A stretch of 64,000 nt of DNA from Flavobacterium daemonense (GCF_007341385.1 NZ_VJYD01000012.1:1-64000); one strand, 5' to 3'; positions 52,300 through 62,267 are shown, counted from the stretch's first letter. Translations and numbers: made by a program. The notes: a model not told the origin generated them from the sequence alone.

Positions 52300-53133
52300 C
52301 TAAAGCTTTTTGAAATCTGTTGGTTTCATATTTTTTCTTTTTTTGAAGTAATTCGACAAATGGCTTTCATCCGTAAAACCAAATTCATAAGCAATTTGTT
52401 TGATTGGCAATTGATTGTTTTGAATTCGTTTTTCAATCAAAGTTGTGCGCAAATTATTAATGTAATCGCGATAACTTATAGAAAATGTCCTTTTGAAATA
52501 AGCACTGAAATAAGTAGGCGCAATATTAAAATGTTCGGCAATTACTTTAATCTGAATCAGTTTTGGCTGATAAACATTTTGATGAATGTAATTGGCGATT
52601 TGCTCATTATCAAGATGGGTTGATTTCAATTGCAGATTCATGCCTCGAATGGTTTCTTTTATCAATCCAAAAATCGAAAGAATCTGATAAAAAACAATTG
52701 GCGACGTCGTAACATCAATATATTGATCGTAAGTAAGGATGTTTTCGACTGTATTTTTTAAAATCGTTTTACATGGATCATCAAATTTTAAAACAGTTTC
52801 TTTCAGGATTTTGTCGCGCATAAAACTTTCAGGCGTATTTATTAAGAATTCGTCACAGGTAAGATTCTGTTTTGAATTGAAATAATTGTCTGTGAATTTG
52901 ATATAAACAAAACGGGTGTTTTTTTTGATGTCGAAATAATGTTCATCTTCTGGCGAAATCACAAATAAATCTCCAGTTTTATAAGGAAGAAGATTTTTGT
53001 TGAGATTATGAATACCGCTTCCTTTTTTTATGTAGATAATTTCATAATACGTATGCGTGTGCGGCGGAAGATGGAATTTCTCATCTTCAAATTCATGAAT
53101 GACTAAAGTTTCAAACTGATTTAACTTCGGCAT
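52300..53133 (-). CDS. AraC-family regulator with cupin sensor
   Basis: A 277-residue regulator. The N-terminal cupin domain (about 15-95) has LPPHTHTYYEIIYIKKGSG and GDLFVISPEDEHYFD, a small-molecule-binding barrel. The C-terminal AraC domain (about 175-275) has IKVIAEHFNIAPTYFSAYFK and the second helix-turn-helix IKQIAYEFGFTDESHLSNYFKK. It is divergent from the MFS gene, with 103 bases between them carrying back-to-back -7 elements, so it probably controls that exporter. The inducer is unknown. Confidence 0.92.
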   Translation of the reverse strand: MPKLNQFETLVIHEFEDEKFHLPPHTHTYYEIIYIKKGSGIHNLNKNLLPYKTGDLFVISPEDEHYFDIKKNTRFVYIKFTDNYFNSKQNLTCDEFLINTPESFMRDKILKETVLKFDDPCKTILKNTVENILTYDQYIDVTTSPIVFYQILSIFGLIKETIRGMNLQLKSTHLDNEQIANYIHQNVYQPKLIQIKVIAEHFNIAPTYFSAYFKRTFSISYRDYINNLRTTLIEKRIQNNQLPIKQIAYEFGFTDESHLSNYFKKRKNMKPTDFKKL

Positions 53134-53158
53134 AACTTAAATTTACAATTTTATGTCA

Positions 53159-53166
53159 CAAATATA
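53159..53166 (-). promoter_or_regulatory. Predicted -7 element for the AraC gene
   Basis: The minus strand reads TATATTTG, matching TAnnTTTG, 25 bases before the start. It forms a divergent promoter pair with the MFS element at 53192. Confidence 0.5.
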
Positions 53167-53191
53167 CAATTTATTTTGCGGTTAACGGTGT

Positions 53192-53199
53192 TAAATTTG
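53192..53199 (+). promoter_or_regulatory. Predicted -7 element for the MFS gene
   Basis: TAAATTTG matches TAnnTTTG, 37 bases before the ATG at 53237. Confidence 0.5.
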
Positions 53200-53236
53200 C
53201 ATCATAGAAAATACATTCCTTTCTATTGAAATCAAA

Positions 53237-54403
53237 ATGAAAAAAAGTCTTATAGCCTTGTCTTTAGGAGGCTTAACTATTGGAATAACCGAATTTGTTA
53301 TGATGGGCCTTTTGCCTGATATTGCTTCAGATATGAAGGTTTCGATTCCCGTTGCAGGATATTTAATTTCATCATATGCGTTGGGCGTTGTTATTGGCGC
53401 GCCATTATTAGTAATCTTAGGAAGAAATTTTCCGCCAAAGAAAATGCTTTTATTACTAGCATTGATGCTGACGGTTTTTAATTCGCTTTCCATCATTGCG
53501 CCAAGTTATAATTGTTTGTTTGCTTCAAGGTTTCTTTCTGGATTGCCACATGGCGCCTTTTTTGGAGTTGGAGCTGTAGTTGCGAGTCGTTTGGCCGATA
53601 AAGGAAAAGAAGCGCAGGCGATCTCGATTATGTTTGCCGGTTTAACATTGGCTAATTTAATTGGTGTGCCAATTGGTACTTATATAGGACACCATTTTAT
53701 TTGGCGTTATACCTTTATATTAATTGCTTTTGTGGGATTGCTTACTTTTTTGTTCATTTCTTTATGGATGCCAAAATTGGAGAAAACCGGAAATGTGAAT
53801 ATGAAAACGCAACTTTTATTCTTTAAGAAAACCGAAGCTTGGTTGATCATCGGAATCACTGCGATTGGTTTTGGAGGTTTGTTTGCATGGATCAGTTACA
53901 TTGCGCCGCTATTAATAAATGTTTCTAAGTTTTCGCCAGAAGATGTTTCGTATATTTTAATCCTTGCTGGCCTCGGAATGGTAGTCGGGAATTTTGCAGG
54001 CGGTAAATTGGCCGATAAATATTCGCCGGCACCCACTGTTTTGGCTTTATTGTTTATTATGGTGATTGATTTGCTTTTAGTTTACACTTTCTCATTTAAT
54101 CAATATGTTTCTTTGTTTTTGACCTTTTTAACAGGCGCAATCTCTTTTGCAGTAATTGCACCTATTCAAATGCTGATGATCAAAACCGCGAAAGATGCTG
54201 AGATGATTGCATCGGCAGCACTTCAAGGAAGTTTTAATATAGGAAATGCTTTGGGCGCTTTTCTGGGCGGACTCCCTTTGGCGGCTGGTTACGGTTTTGC
54301 TTCTCCTAATCTTATAGGTGTTGCTATGGCGGTAACGGGAATGATAATTACGGTAGCTTTAATGCAAAAACACAAATCAAATTTGCAGCTTCAAAAAGCT
54401 TAA
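53237..54403 (+). CDS. MFS efflux transporter (AraJ/YdhP-like)
   Basis: A 388-residue 12-helix transporter of the sugar-efflux/drug-resistance MFS group. The conserved first loop reads GRNFPPKK between helices 2 and 3, and FLSGLPHGAFFGVGAVVASRLAD is typical of the AraJ/YdhP group. The substrate (sugar or toxic compound) is not predictable. It is divergent from its probable regulator. A terminator follows. Confidence 0.92.
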   Translation: MKKSLIALSLGGLTIGITEFVMMGLLPDIASDMKVSIPVAGYLISSYALGVVIGAPLLVILGRNFPPKKMLLLLALMLTVFNSLSIIAPSYNCLFASRFLSGLPHGAFFGVGAVVASRLADKGKEAQAISIMFAGLTLANLIGVPIGTYIGHHFIWRYTFILIAFVGLLTFLFISLWMPKLEKTGNVNMKTQLLFFKKTEAWLIIGITAIGFGGLFAWISYIAPLLINVSKFSPEDVSYILILAGLGMVVGNFAGGKLADKYSPAPTVLALLFIMVIDLLLVYTFSFNQYVSLFLTFLTGAISFAVIAPIQMLMIKTAKDAEMIASAALQGSFNIGNALGAFLGGLPLAAGYGFASPNLIGVAMAVTGMIITVALMQKHKSNLQLQKA

Positions 54404-54423
54404 AAGATAAATCACTTTTTTGT

Positions 54424-54457
54424 AAACCCTTAAAGTTAATCACTTTAAGGGTTTTTT
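54424..54457 (+). terminator. Intrinsic terminator after the MFS gene
   Basis: Stem AAACCCTTAAAG/CTTTAAGGGTTT with a nine-base loop and a T-run. Confidence 0.85.
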
Positions 54458-54596
54458 TGTGTCTTTTTTCGAGCGAAATTCTACTTGTATCAGTTTGTAT
54501 TGTAGGAATTGATTGGTTTATTCTGAGGTGCTGTATTCTTGGTTAGATATAGAACATCATTTTTTATGGTCTTGCAAAATCGATATTATTTTTTCA

Positions 54597-54609
54597 TGTA
54601 ATCGATTGT
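54597..54609. promoter_or_regulatory. Partial upstream operator
   Basis: TGTAATCGATTGT contains the palindrome AATCGATT, a partial match to the operator at 54782-54795, 186 bases upstream. It could be a distal site for DNA looping. Confidence 0.45.
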
Positions 54610-54773
54610 TTTTTTGATAAAATCGAAAGAAATTAATATTTGTCAATAATATAATTAGTATTTATTCATATTATAAATTACATATGTGGTATAAAAAATT
54701 GCTTTTATTTTTGATATGTAATTTTTTTTAGCAAATTTTTATGAAAATTAATTTTTTATATAAAAAAAATATC

Positions 54774-54781
54774 TATGTTTG
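54774..54781 (+). promoter_or_regulatory. Predicted -7 element of the SusC operon
   Basis: TATGTTTG is an exact TAnnTTTG match. The palindrome starts at the very next base, so a bound repressor would cover the transcription start. The leader from here to the ATG is about 180 bases. Confidence 0.6.
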
Positions 54782-54795
54782 TGTAATCGATTACA
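54782..54795. promoter_or_regulatory. LacI-type operator of the SusC operon
   Basis: A perfect 14-base palindrome TGTAATCGATTACA with a central CG, the pattern bound by LacI/GalR-family repressors. No lacI gene lies in the window. A further partial site, AATCGATT, is at 54838-54845. Confidence 0.6.
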
Positions 54796-54962
54796 TGATT
54801 TGATTTTTTTTGATTCCAAATTGTTTTTTTTAAACGAAATCGATTGAAAAACCTTGCTGTTGCTGCGTTTTCATGAATTTTAAAGCCACTTAAACATATA
54901 TAATTAGAATATCAAAACCACATAAATTACCATTAACCATTTAATAACTTAAACAATAAACC

Positions 54963-57900
54963 ATGAACTTTAAAGAATTATTAAACAAAGGAGCAAACTA
55001 TTGCTTCACCCTTGTTTTCTTATTGTGCTTGCTTATGAGTAGTCAGGTAAATGCACAGACTGCTACTGTAGAAGGAACCGTTAAGGATGCTGCCGGACTT
55101 TCGTTGCCGGGAGTTAATGTACTTGAAAAGGGCACAAAAAACGGTGTTTCTACCGATTTTGACGGACACTACAAGATCAAGTTGACAAAAGCGAATGCTG
55201 TCCTTTCTTTTTCATTTATCGGATTTTCATCTAAAGAAGTACCTACAGCAGGAAAAACTAAAGTGGATGTGTCTTTAAGTGAAGATTCTAATAACTTGAA
55301 TGAAGTTGTTGTAATTGGATATGGTACATCAAAAAAATCTGATTTAACAGGTGCTGTTGCAACATTTTCTGGAAATGAAGTTCGTAAAATCCCTGTTCCT
55401 AACGTAGCAGAGGCTTTAACAGGACGTATTGCAGGGGTATCGGTGACATCTTCAGAAGGATCGCCTGATTCGAATATCCAAGTTAGAATTCGTGGAAACG
55501 GATCTTTGAGCCAAGATGCATCTCCATTATATATCGTAGATGGATTTCCAGTAAACAGTCTTAATGATATTTCTTCTTCAGATATTGAGACTATGACAGT
55601 ATTGAAAGATGCTTCATCTACAGCGATTTATGGTTCTAGAGGAGCTTATGGAGTTATTATTGTTACTACTAAAAAAGGTAAAGACGGTAAAATAGCAGTA
55701 AACTTCAATATGTTTTACGGAATGAAGCAGATGGCAAATACTATTCCTGTTACATCTCCTGAGGATTATGTGAAATGGCAATATGAATATGCATTGCTTG
55801 ACCAAACAGACAAAACTATTTTGAGTAATCCAAGTTCTTACACAAAATATTTTGGCAACTGGCAAGATTATGACCAATATAAAGGTATGAAAGGTAACGA
55901 CTGGCAAAAACAAGTTTTTGGCCGTACAGGCGAAGTTCAAAGTCGTGACTTATCTGTTCGTGGTGGATCTGATAAAATAAACTATAGTTTCAACTATGCT
56001 CATTATGATGAGAAAGCAATTATGTTGGGATCAGACTTCAACAGAAATAACTTGTCTCTTGCTTTAAACAGCAAAGCTTCTGATAAAGTTGACTTAAGTT
56101 TTACAGTTCGTTACTCAGATACACAAATTAATGGTGCTGGTATGAACGAGCAAAATGAGGTTTCATCAGCAGATTCTCGTTTGAAAAATATTGTTGGATA
56201 TGCTCCAATTCCGGTTCCAGGTTTAACTACTGACGATACAGATGAAGCTGTTGCGGCAAATTTAACGCACCCTTTTGTTGCTATTACAGATAATAACCGT
56301 CAACAATTTAGAAAAAACTTTAATACATTAGGAAGTTTTTCTTGGAAATTGACTTCAGATTTAGTGTTTAAATCAGAGTTCGGTTTAGACAACTATAACT
56401 ACCAAGATTACCGTTTCTACGGACGTACAACTTATTATGTAAAAAATAATCCAGCGGCAGAAAGACAAAATATGCCTGCTATGATTATGATGGACAGAAA
56501 AGATACTCGTTTTAGAAATGCAAATACGTTAAATTATGATTTGAAAAAATTAGTTGGAGAAAATCATAATTTGAAATTCCTTTTTGGAGAAGAAACTATC
56601 AACTACAAAAGAAATGACCTTACAAGTACAATTCAAGGTTATCCATTATCTTTTGAATTAGATGAGGCGATAAAATTAACTTCTCAAGGTACGCCAATTT
56701 CAGTTGATAATTTTTATTATCCAGATGACAAACTGCTTTCTTTCTTTGGACGTGCAAATTATGACTATAAAGACAAATACCTTCTTACTGCGACTTATCG
56801 TGCCGATGGATCAAGTAAATTTTTAGGTAGTAATAAATGGGGATTCTTCCCAGCGGCAGCAGCAGCTTGGAAAATTTCTGGAGAAGAATTTATGAAAGAT
56901 GCTTCTTGGATCAACTTGCTTAAATTAAGAGTAAGTTATGGTGAGGCTGGAAACAATAATATTCCTCCTGGACAAATGGTTCAGAGCTTCATTTCTTCTA
57001 CTTCAACTTGGATTAATGGTGTTGATAATTTCTGGGCAGCTTCTAAAACAATGGCGAATCCAGATTTAAAATGGGAAACTACAGTTACACAAAATATCGG
57101 TTTAGATTTTGACTTGTTCAAAAACAAAGTAACAGGATCTGTAGAGGTTTATAAAAATAAAACAAAAGATTTATTGATGCTTTTCCCAATTTCTGGAGGT
57201 TATGATAACCAATACAGAAATATGGGTGAAATTCAAAACAGCGGGGTTGAGGCAACTTTAAACCTTAATATTATTGAAAGAGAAAAGTACGGTGTAAGCG
57301 TATCTTTCAACTCGGCATTTAATACTAACAAAATCAACTCACTTGGAGTAATGAGTAACTTTACTGCGGCATCTGGATGGGCTTCTTCATCAATTACTGG
57401 AGATTATTTAGTTAATGTTGGACAGCCATTAGGTATCATGTACGGATATAAGAGCGATGGACGTTATGAAGTAAGTGACTTTGATTATGCTGGTGGAGCT
57501 TATACTTTAAAAACTGGAGTGCCAGATGGTTCTACAGTGGTTGGTAAAATGCAGCCAGGTGCTATGAAATTAAAAGATATTAATGGCGACGGAAAAGTAA
57601 ATGCAAGTGACATGACTGTTATTGGAAATGCAAATCCAAAAAGCACTGGTGGTATGGTGTTGAATGCAAATGCATACGGATTCGATCTTTCTGCTGCTTT
57701 CAACTGGAGTATTGGAAACGATGTTTACAATGCAAACAAAATTGAATTTGCTTCTTCAATCCCGAATGGTCAATATAGAAATTTAAGCACTGACATGGCA
57801 GATGGAAAAAGATGGACAAATCTTGATCCTTCTACAGGACAATTAGTGACAGACCCTACACAATTAGCGGCGTTAAATGCAAACACTACAATGTGGTCTC

Positions 57901-58190
57901 CTTATATGCCTCGTTATGTTTTCAGTGATTGGGCAGTTGAAGACGGATCTTTCTTAAGACTTAATACTTTGAGTTTGGGTTATACAACTCCAAATTCTTT
58001 AACTTCTGCTTTAGGAGTTTCTAAGTTGAGATTTTATTTTACGGCTAGTAATGTTTTTGTTTGGACTAACTATTCAGGTCCAGATCCAGAATCTTCAACT
58101 AGAAGAAGCACGCCTTATACACCGGGAGTTGATTATTCAGCTTATCCGAGAAGCAGACAGTTGATCTTTGGTCTAAACCTTAATTTTTAA
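54963..58190 (+). CDS. SusC/RagA-family TonB-linked outer-membrane transporter
   Basis: A 1075-residue SusC-like protein that imports oligosaccharides with TonB energy. It has a signal peptide (1-32), an N-terminal carboxypeptidase-regulatory-like domain (about 34-110; VEGTVKDAAGLSLPGVNV), the TonB-box region NEVVVIGYGTSKKSDLTG, a plug domain with VAEALTGRIAGVSV, and a long beta-barrel ending in LIFGLNLNF. It is the first gene of a three-gene operon (20-base gap to susD). The substrate is unknown; neighbouring DUF5123 hints at pectin-like polysaccharide. Confidence 0.95.
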   Translation: MNFKELLNKGANYCFTLVFLLCLLMSSQVNAQTATVEGTVKDAAGLSLPGVNVLEKGTKNGVSTDFDGHYKIKLTKANAVLSFSFIGFSSKEVPTAGKTKVDVSLSEDSNNLNEVVVIGYGTSKKSDLTGAVATFSGNEVRKIPVPNVAEALTGRIAGVSVTSSEGSPDSNIQVRIRGNGSLSQDASPLYIVDGFPVNSLNDISSSDIETMTVLKDASSTAIYGSRGAYGVIIVTTKKGKDGKIAVNFNMFYGMKQMANTIPVTSPEDYVKWQYEYALLDQTDKTILSNPSSYTKYFGNWQDYDQYKGMKGNDWQKQVFGRTGEVQSRDLSVRGGSDKINYSFNYAHYDEKAIMLGSDFNRNNLSLALNSKASDKVDLSFTVRYSDTQINGAGMNEQNEVSSADSRLKNIVGYAPIPVPGLTTDDTDEAVAANLTHPFVAITDNNRQQFRKNFNTLGSFSWKLTSDLVFKSEFGLDNYNYQDYRFYGRTTYYVKNNPAAERQNMPAMIMMDRKDTRFRNANTLNYDLKKLVGENHNLKFLFGEETINYKRNDLTSTIQGYPLSFELDEAIKLTSQGTPISVDNFYYPDDKLLSFFGRANYDYKDKYLLTATYRADGSSKFLGSNKWGFFPAAAAAWKISGEEFMKDASWINLLKLRVSYGEAGNNNIPPGQMVQSFISSTSTWINGVDNFWAASKTMANPDLKWETTVTQNIGLDFDLFKNKVTGSVEVYKNKTKDLLMLFPISGGYDNQYRNMGEIQNSGVEATLNLNIIEREKYGVSVSFNSAFNTNKINSLGVMSNFTAASGWASSSITGDYLVNVGQPLGIMYGYKSDGRYEVSDFDYAGGAYTLKTGVPDGSTVVGKMQPGAMKLKDINGDGKVNASDMTVIGNANPKSTGGMVLNANAYGFDLSAAFNWSIGNDVYNANKIEFASSIPNGQYRNLSTDMADGKRWTNLDPSTGQLVTDPTQLAALNANTTMWSPYMPRYVFSDWAVEDGSFLRLNTLSLGYTTPNSLTSALGVSKLRFYFTASNVFVWTNYSGPDPESSTRRSTPYTPGVDYSAYPRSRQLIFGLNLNF

Positions 58191-58210
58191 TTCAGTAAAA
58201 CTTTCACAAG

Positions 58211-60001
58211 ATGAAACATAAAATATTAATAGCAGGAATATTTGTTGCAAGCCTTTTTGCTTCTTGCTCAGACAATTATTTAGATGCTCCGGCAAAATCA
58301 ACCTTAGACGAATCAGTTATTTTTTCTAGCCCAGGTTTGGCCGAAGCAGCAATTGACGGAATTAAAATTCCATTTGCTGAAACCAATTCTTACAGAGGAC
58401 GTTTTCTTCCTTTTTATGGATTAAATACAGATACAGAATGGTATAACTCTTCGCAAACTGTAAGTGATGCTTCAGATTTATGTACGTATGATGCAAAACC
58501 GAATAACTCACAAATGAATACAGCGAATAATTCATGGGCAATGAGTTATTCAGGTATTGAGCGTGCTAACATTTGTATTCGTGGTTTGCGTGCTTATGGT
58601 AATCCAACTCCTGGATCTCAACTAGGATATTTATTGGGTGAGGCTTTGACTTTGAGAGCAATTTATTATGCTGATTTGGTAAAAGCTTGGGGAGATGTCC
58701 CAGGAAGATTTGAACCATTAAACAATGCAACTATCTATGTTGGAAAAACAAGCAGAGACGAAATCTATAAACAGCTTATTGCTGATTTAGGTGAAGCAGA
58801 AGAATTGGTTCCTTGGCCAGGTGAAATTAAAGAGACCACTAGTGTAGAAAGAATTAATAAAGCTTTTGTAAAAGGTTTCCGTGCTCGTTTAGCGATGGCT
58901 GCGAGCGGTTATCAACAATATCCTGACGGTATCAGAAGAAGTACAGATCCTGCATTATCAGTTAGTGCAATGTATTCTTTAGCTTTGGCTGAATGTCGTT
59001 CAGTTATTGCAAGCGGATCTGCACATTTAGAGTCTTCTTTCGAAACATTCTGGAGAAAATACAATCAAGAATATATCGTGGCGGGTGGAGAATCATTATG
59101 GGAACTTCCTTTCTCAGATGGTAGAGGACGTATGTTGTTTACTTTTGCTGTAAAACATACTACAAACGACCAGTTTCATGCAAATGGTGCAAACCGTGGT
59201 GGAACTGCAGGACCGCTTCCAACTATATTTTATGATTATGATTTAAAAGATACAAGAAGAGATGTAACTTGTGTTCCTTACAAATACGGTACTGCTGTAA
59301 ACAATATTGCAAAACAAGAATTAGGAACATTGAATACTTGGTATTTTGGTAAATACCGTTATGAGTGGATGACTCGTTTTGTAACTTCTACAAATGACGA
59401 TGGTGTAAACAAAATTTATATGCGTTACGCAGAAGTTCTTTTGATTGCTGCTGAAGCTGCAAATGAAATAGAAGGACCGGCGGCGGCAGCACCATATTTG
59501 AAAGCAGTAAGAGCAAGAGCATTTGCTGCAGCTGACCAAGCTGTTAAAGTTGATGGTTATGTAAATGCTTTAACAACAAAAGACGCAATGTTTAAAGCGC
59601 TTGTTGACGAGAATAAATTTGAGTTTACTGGTGAAATGGAGCGTAAACAAAATCTTATTCGTTGGAATTTGCTTAAAGCAAAATTGGACGAGGCTAAAGC
59701 AAATATGAAAAGCTTAGCAGACCGTACAGGTAATTATGCAGATGTTCCAACTACTTTATACTATAAATTTAAAGCAGATAATGTGAGTTTGGATATCTAT
59801 GGTCTTAACCGTGGAGAAACTACAAATCCGGGTACAGGGTATAGTTCTATTGCTTGGACGTGGACAGGAAGTGCTACCGATACTAAGATCAATACTTTGT
59901 ACAAACCAGGAGTTAATCCTGATAATAGACAATTCTGGCCAATATGGCAAGTATTCCTAGATGGAAGCAATGGGAAATTGACTAATGATTATGGGTATTA
60001 A
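58211..60001 (+). CDS. SusD/RagB-family surface glycan-binding lipoprotein
   Basis: A 596-residue SusD-like lipoprotein that sits as a lid on SusC and binds the glycan. It has a lipoprotein signal with LFASC (acylated Cys19). The body contains the TPR-rich SusD fold, visible in segments such as LLGEALTLRAIYYADLVKAWGDVP and the later YMRYAEVLLIAAEAANE. It ends with GSNGKLTNDYGY. It follows susC by 20 bases and precedes the DUF5123 gene by 27. Confidence 0.94.
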   Translation: MKHKILIAGIFVASLFASCSDNYLDAPAKSTLDESVIFSSPGLAEAAIDGIKIPFAETNSYRGRFLPFYGLNTDTEWYNSSQTVSDASDLCTYDAKPNNSQMNTANNSWAMSYSGIERANICIRGLRAYGNPTPGSQLGYLLGEALTLRAIYYADLVKAWGDVPGRFEPLNNATIYVGKTSRDEIYKQLIADLGEAEELVPWPGEIKETTSVERINKAFVKGFRARLAMAASGYQQYPDGIRRSTDPALSVSAMYSLALAECRSVIASGSAHLESSFETFWRKYNQEYIVAGGESLWELPFSDGRGRMLFTFAVKHTTNDQFHANGANRGGTAGPLPTIFYDYDLKDTRRDVTCVPYKYGTAVNNIAKQELGTLNTWYFGKYRYEWMTRFVTSTNDDGVNKIYMRYAEVLLIAAEAANEIEGPAAAAPYLKAVRARAFAAADQAVKVDGYVNALTTKDAMFKALVDENKFEFTGEMERKQNLIRWNLLKAKLDEAKANMKSLADRTGNYADVPTTLYYKFKADNVSLDIYGLNRGETTNPGTGYSSIAWTWTGSATDTKINTLYKPGVNPDNRQFWPIWQVFLDGSNGKLTNDYGY

Positions 60002-60028
60002 CCTTTTGTAAATTAATAAAGTAAGATT

Positions 60029-61597
60029 ATGAAAACAAAATATATTATAAAAGGAGCCATTGCAGCATTATTGTTCATGACTGCCTTTTCAAGTTGTGAC
60101 ACTTTTAATGAACCAGTTATCGACACGTTGAATGTAAATAGAGCATTTTCTCCAATAGACCTTAAAGCGACAGTTAAAAACCAAACTACCGTTGAATTGA
60201 ATTGGACTGTAAAGCCAGATGCAGATCATTATGTAGTAGAATTCAGTGCAGATGATACTGAATTTAAAACCATTTATAAAACAGTAAATGTTGCTCCAGA
60301 TCAATTGCCTGTAAAAGTACAGCTTGAAGGAGAAACAGTTTATTCAATCAGAGTAAAAGCAATAAGTTCAACAGGTCTTGCAGATTCTATATGGTCAGTG
60401 ACTACAGCAACAACATTGTCTGAGCAACTTTTTGTTTCTCCAGTACCAGCTGCAGATATCGAAGCGACTCAAGTAACTTTGAGATGGCCGGCAAATACAA
60501 ATGCGACAAACATTACTGTAGAGCCAGGTGCTATCAACCATGTACTTACAACAGCTGAAAAAGCATCAGGTGTTGCAATTATAACTGGTCTTAAAGGTGA
60601 AACGGCTTACACGGCTAATTTATGGAACGGTACTAAGAAAAGAGGTACTGCAACATTCACAACAGGAATTGATATTGGAACTGGAATTTTAGTTAAACCA
60701 GAAGATAATAATTTGCTTCAAAAAATTACTGATGCGCCAAGTGGTTCTGTTTTAGTATTGATGCCGGGAGATTATACAGCTCAAACAGCATTAGTAACAG
60801 TGAATAAAACATTAACAATTAGAGGTTTGAGAACAGAAAACAAACCAAAATTAAAACTTAATTTTACGCTTGCTACTAATCCTGCTAATGCTAGTGAAAT
60901 AGTAAACTTCTCTTTGATTGACGTAGATTTAAGTGGAAGTGGCTTAACTGGTGGTGCAATAACTGTGGGCGTAACAGGTTCACCACAATTTGGAGATGTT
61001 TTAATTAGCAGCTCTAATGTGCATGATTTTCCTTCTCAATTAATTTATGGAAGTGGCGTTGCTAAATTAAAATCGTTTACTGTTGACAAAAGCACAATTA
61101 AAAATGTAAATACTGCTGGAGGTGCTGATTTTATTGATTTCAGAACGACTTTTGTTGGAAGTGTTTCATTAACAAAAAGTACATTCGATACTTGTTCATC
61201 ACGTGACTTTATTCGTATGGATGTTTCTAGTTTTTCTGGAACTGGTTTAACAAGTAATGTGTTGATCGATCAATGTACTATATACGCTCCTACATTGCCG
61301 TTAGCAAGTAGAATCTTGTACTTGCGTTCTCTTGCAAATGCGTCAATTGTTCGTAATACATTGTTTGCGGTTGGATCTGCAGTTTATACAAACTCTACTG
61401 CAACTGCTGCACCGTCATTCTTAAATAATAACAATTTCAATTCGCCTAATTTAGCGCTTGTAGGAAGCAACAATAAACCTGATGCTTCTGCAACGACTTT
61501 AGATCCTCAATTTGCTAATGCTGCTGGTGGAAACTTTACAGTTGGAAATTCTGCAGTAAAAGACAAAGGAATTGGAGATCCACAATGGATTAAGTAA
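60029..61597 (+). CDS. DUF5123/DUF4957-type surface lipoprotein
   Basis: A 522-residue lipoprotein (FSSC, acylated Cys23) encoded directly behind susD, like SusE/F proteins that bind glycan. It has two FN3-like domains (about 38-125 and 130-215), then a parallel beta-helix-like region (about 225-385; DUF4957-type, GSVLVLMPGDYTAQTALVTV), then a DUF5123-like part with VRNTLFAVGS and a final AGGNFTVGNSAVKDKGIGDP. DUF5123 proteins often occur in pectin loci, but no pectinase is here. A terminator follows, ending the operon. Confidence 0.85.
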   Translation: MKTKYIIKGAIAALLFMTAFSSCDTFNEPVIDTLNVNRAFSPIDLKATVKNQTTVELNWTVKPDADHYVVEFSADDTEFKTIYKTVNVAPDQLPVKVQLEGETVYSIRVKAISSTGLADSIWSVTTATTLSEQLFVSPVPAADIEATQVTLRWPANTNATNITVEPGAINHVLTTAEKASGVAIITGLKGETAYTANLWNGTKKRGTATFTTGIDIGTGILVKPEDNNLLQKITDAPSGSVLVLMPGDYTAQTALVTVNKTLTIRGLRTENKPKLKLNFTLATNPANASEIVNFSLIDVDLSGSGLTGGAITVGVTGSPQFGDVLISSSNVHDFPSQLIYGSGVAKLKSFTVDKSTIKNVNTAGGADFIDFRTTFVGSVSLTKSTFDTCSSRDFIRMDVSSFSGTGLTSNVLIDQCTIYAPTLPLASRILYLRSLANASIVRNTLFAVGSAVYTNSTATAAPSFLNNNNFNSPNLALVGSNNKPDASATTLDPQFANAAGGNFTVGNSAVKDKGIGDPQWIK

Positions 61598-61617
61598 ATA
61601 TTTTTATAGTTAGTTTT

Positions 61618-61650
61618 AAAAGGGATACAGTTTTCTGTATCCCTTTTTTA
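61618..61650 (+). terminator. Terminator of the SusCD operon
   Basis: Stem AAAAGGGATACAG/CTGTATCCCTTTT with a four-base loop and T-run. Confidence 0.85.
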
Positions 61651-61686
61651 TTGTATTTAAGAAATTGAAAATAGTAGTTTCTAAAC

Positions 61687-62259
61687 TTATTCGATTTCTA
61701 AATCAAATTTTTCCAAGAGTCCGGTAAGTGATGTATAGCTAACTTTTGTTTTCTTGATTTTGTTTTCAGAAGGATCAAAAGCATAATTCCGCGAAGTTCG
61801 AAAGTCTGTTTTTTCTAAATTACATTCCACGAAAGTGGCGCTTGATAAATCGCAGTTTTTAAAAATGGCTCCAGCCAAATCAGTATTCGAGAAATCGACA
61901 TCTTTTAAAGAACAATCTGTAAAGTAGGTTTTCTTCAATTTTTTGTAAATGAAAGTCGAGTAATCCAAAATGCAATCCTCAAAACTCATCGAAAACAAAA
62001 AGCTGTTGCACGCACTAAAATCAACTCCCATTAATTTACAGCCAATAAATTTGATGTTTTTTAGCCCTGTATTTTTTAGTACAGCCAGCGAAAGATTGCA
62101 GTTTTTAAATGTAGAATCTAAAAAGTCATTGTAGCTCAAATCGCTTTTAGAAAAGTTGCATCCAATAAAATCACAGTTTACAAATTCGGTATTCGATAAA
62201 TATTTGTCGGAGTAATCGATCGTGTCGAATGTTCGGTTTTGATATAATTTAGTTTCCAT
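61687..62259 (-). CDS. Pentapeptide-repeat protein, Qnr-like
   Basis: A 190-residue protein from ATG 62259 (frame opens 9 codons earlier). It is built of pentapeptide repeats of the A(D/N)LXX type, for example CDFIGCNFSKSDLSYNDF and CNLSLAVLKNTGLKNIKF, with one break near 105-125. The C-terminal part (DPSENKIKKTKVSYTSLTGLLEKF) resembles the last helix-forming region of Qnr and McbG, DNA mimics that protect gyrase from quinolones. Resistance is not proven. It follows the small 62268 gene by eight bases, in the same operon. Confidence 0.88.
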   Translation of the reverse strand: METKLYQNRTFDTIDYSDKYLSNTEFVNCDFIGCNFSKSDLSYNDFLDSTFKNCNLSLAVLKNTGLKNIKFIGCKLMGVDFSACNSFLFSMSFEDCILDYSTFIYKKLKKTYFTDCSLKDVDFSNTDLAGAIFKNCDLSSATFVECNLEKTDFRTSRNYAFDPSENKIKKTKVSYTSLTGLLEKFDLEIE

Positions 62260-62267
62260 TTGATTTT

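Noticed and set aside
53191..53496. Minus-strand ORF over the MFS start
   Set aside because: It is antisense to a well-supported gene and has no recognisable domain.
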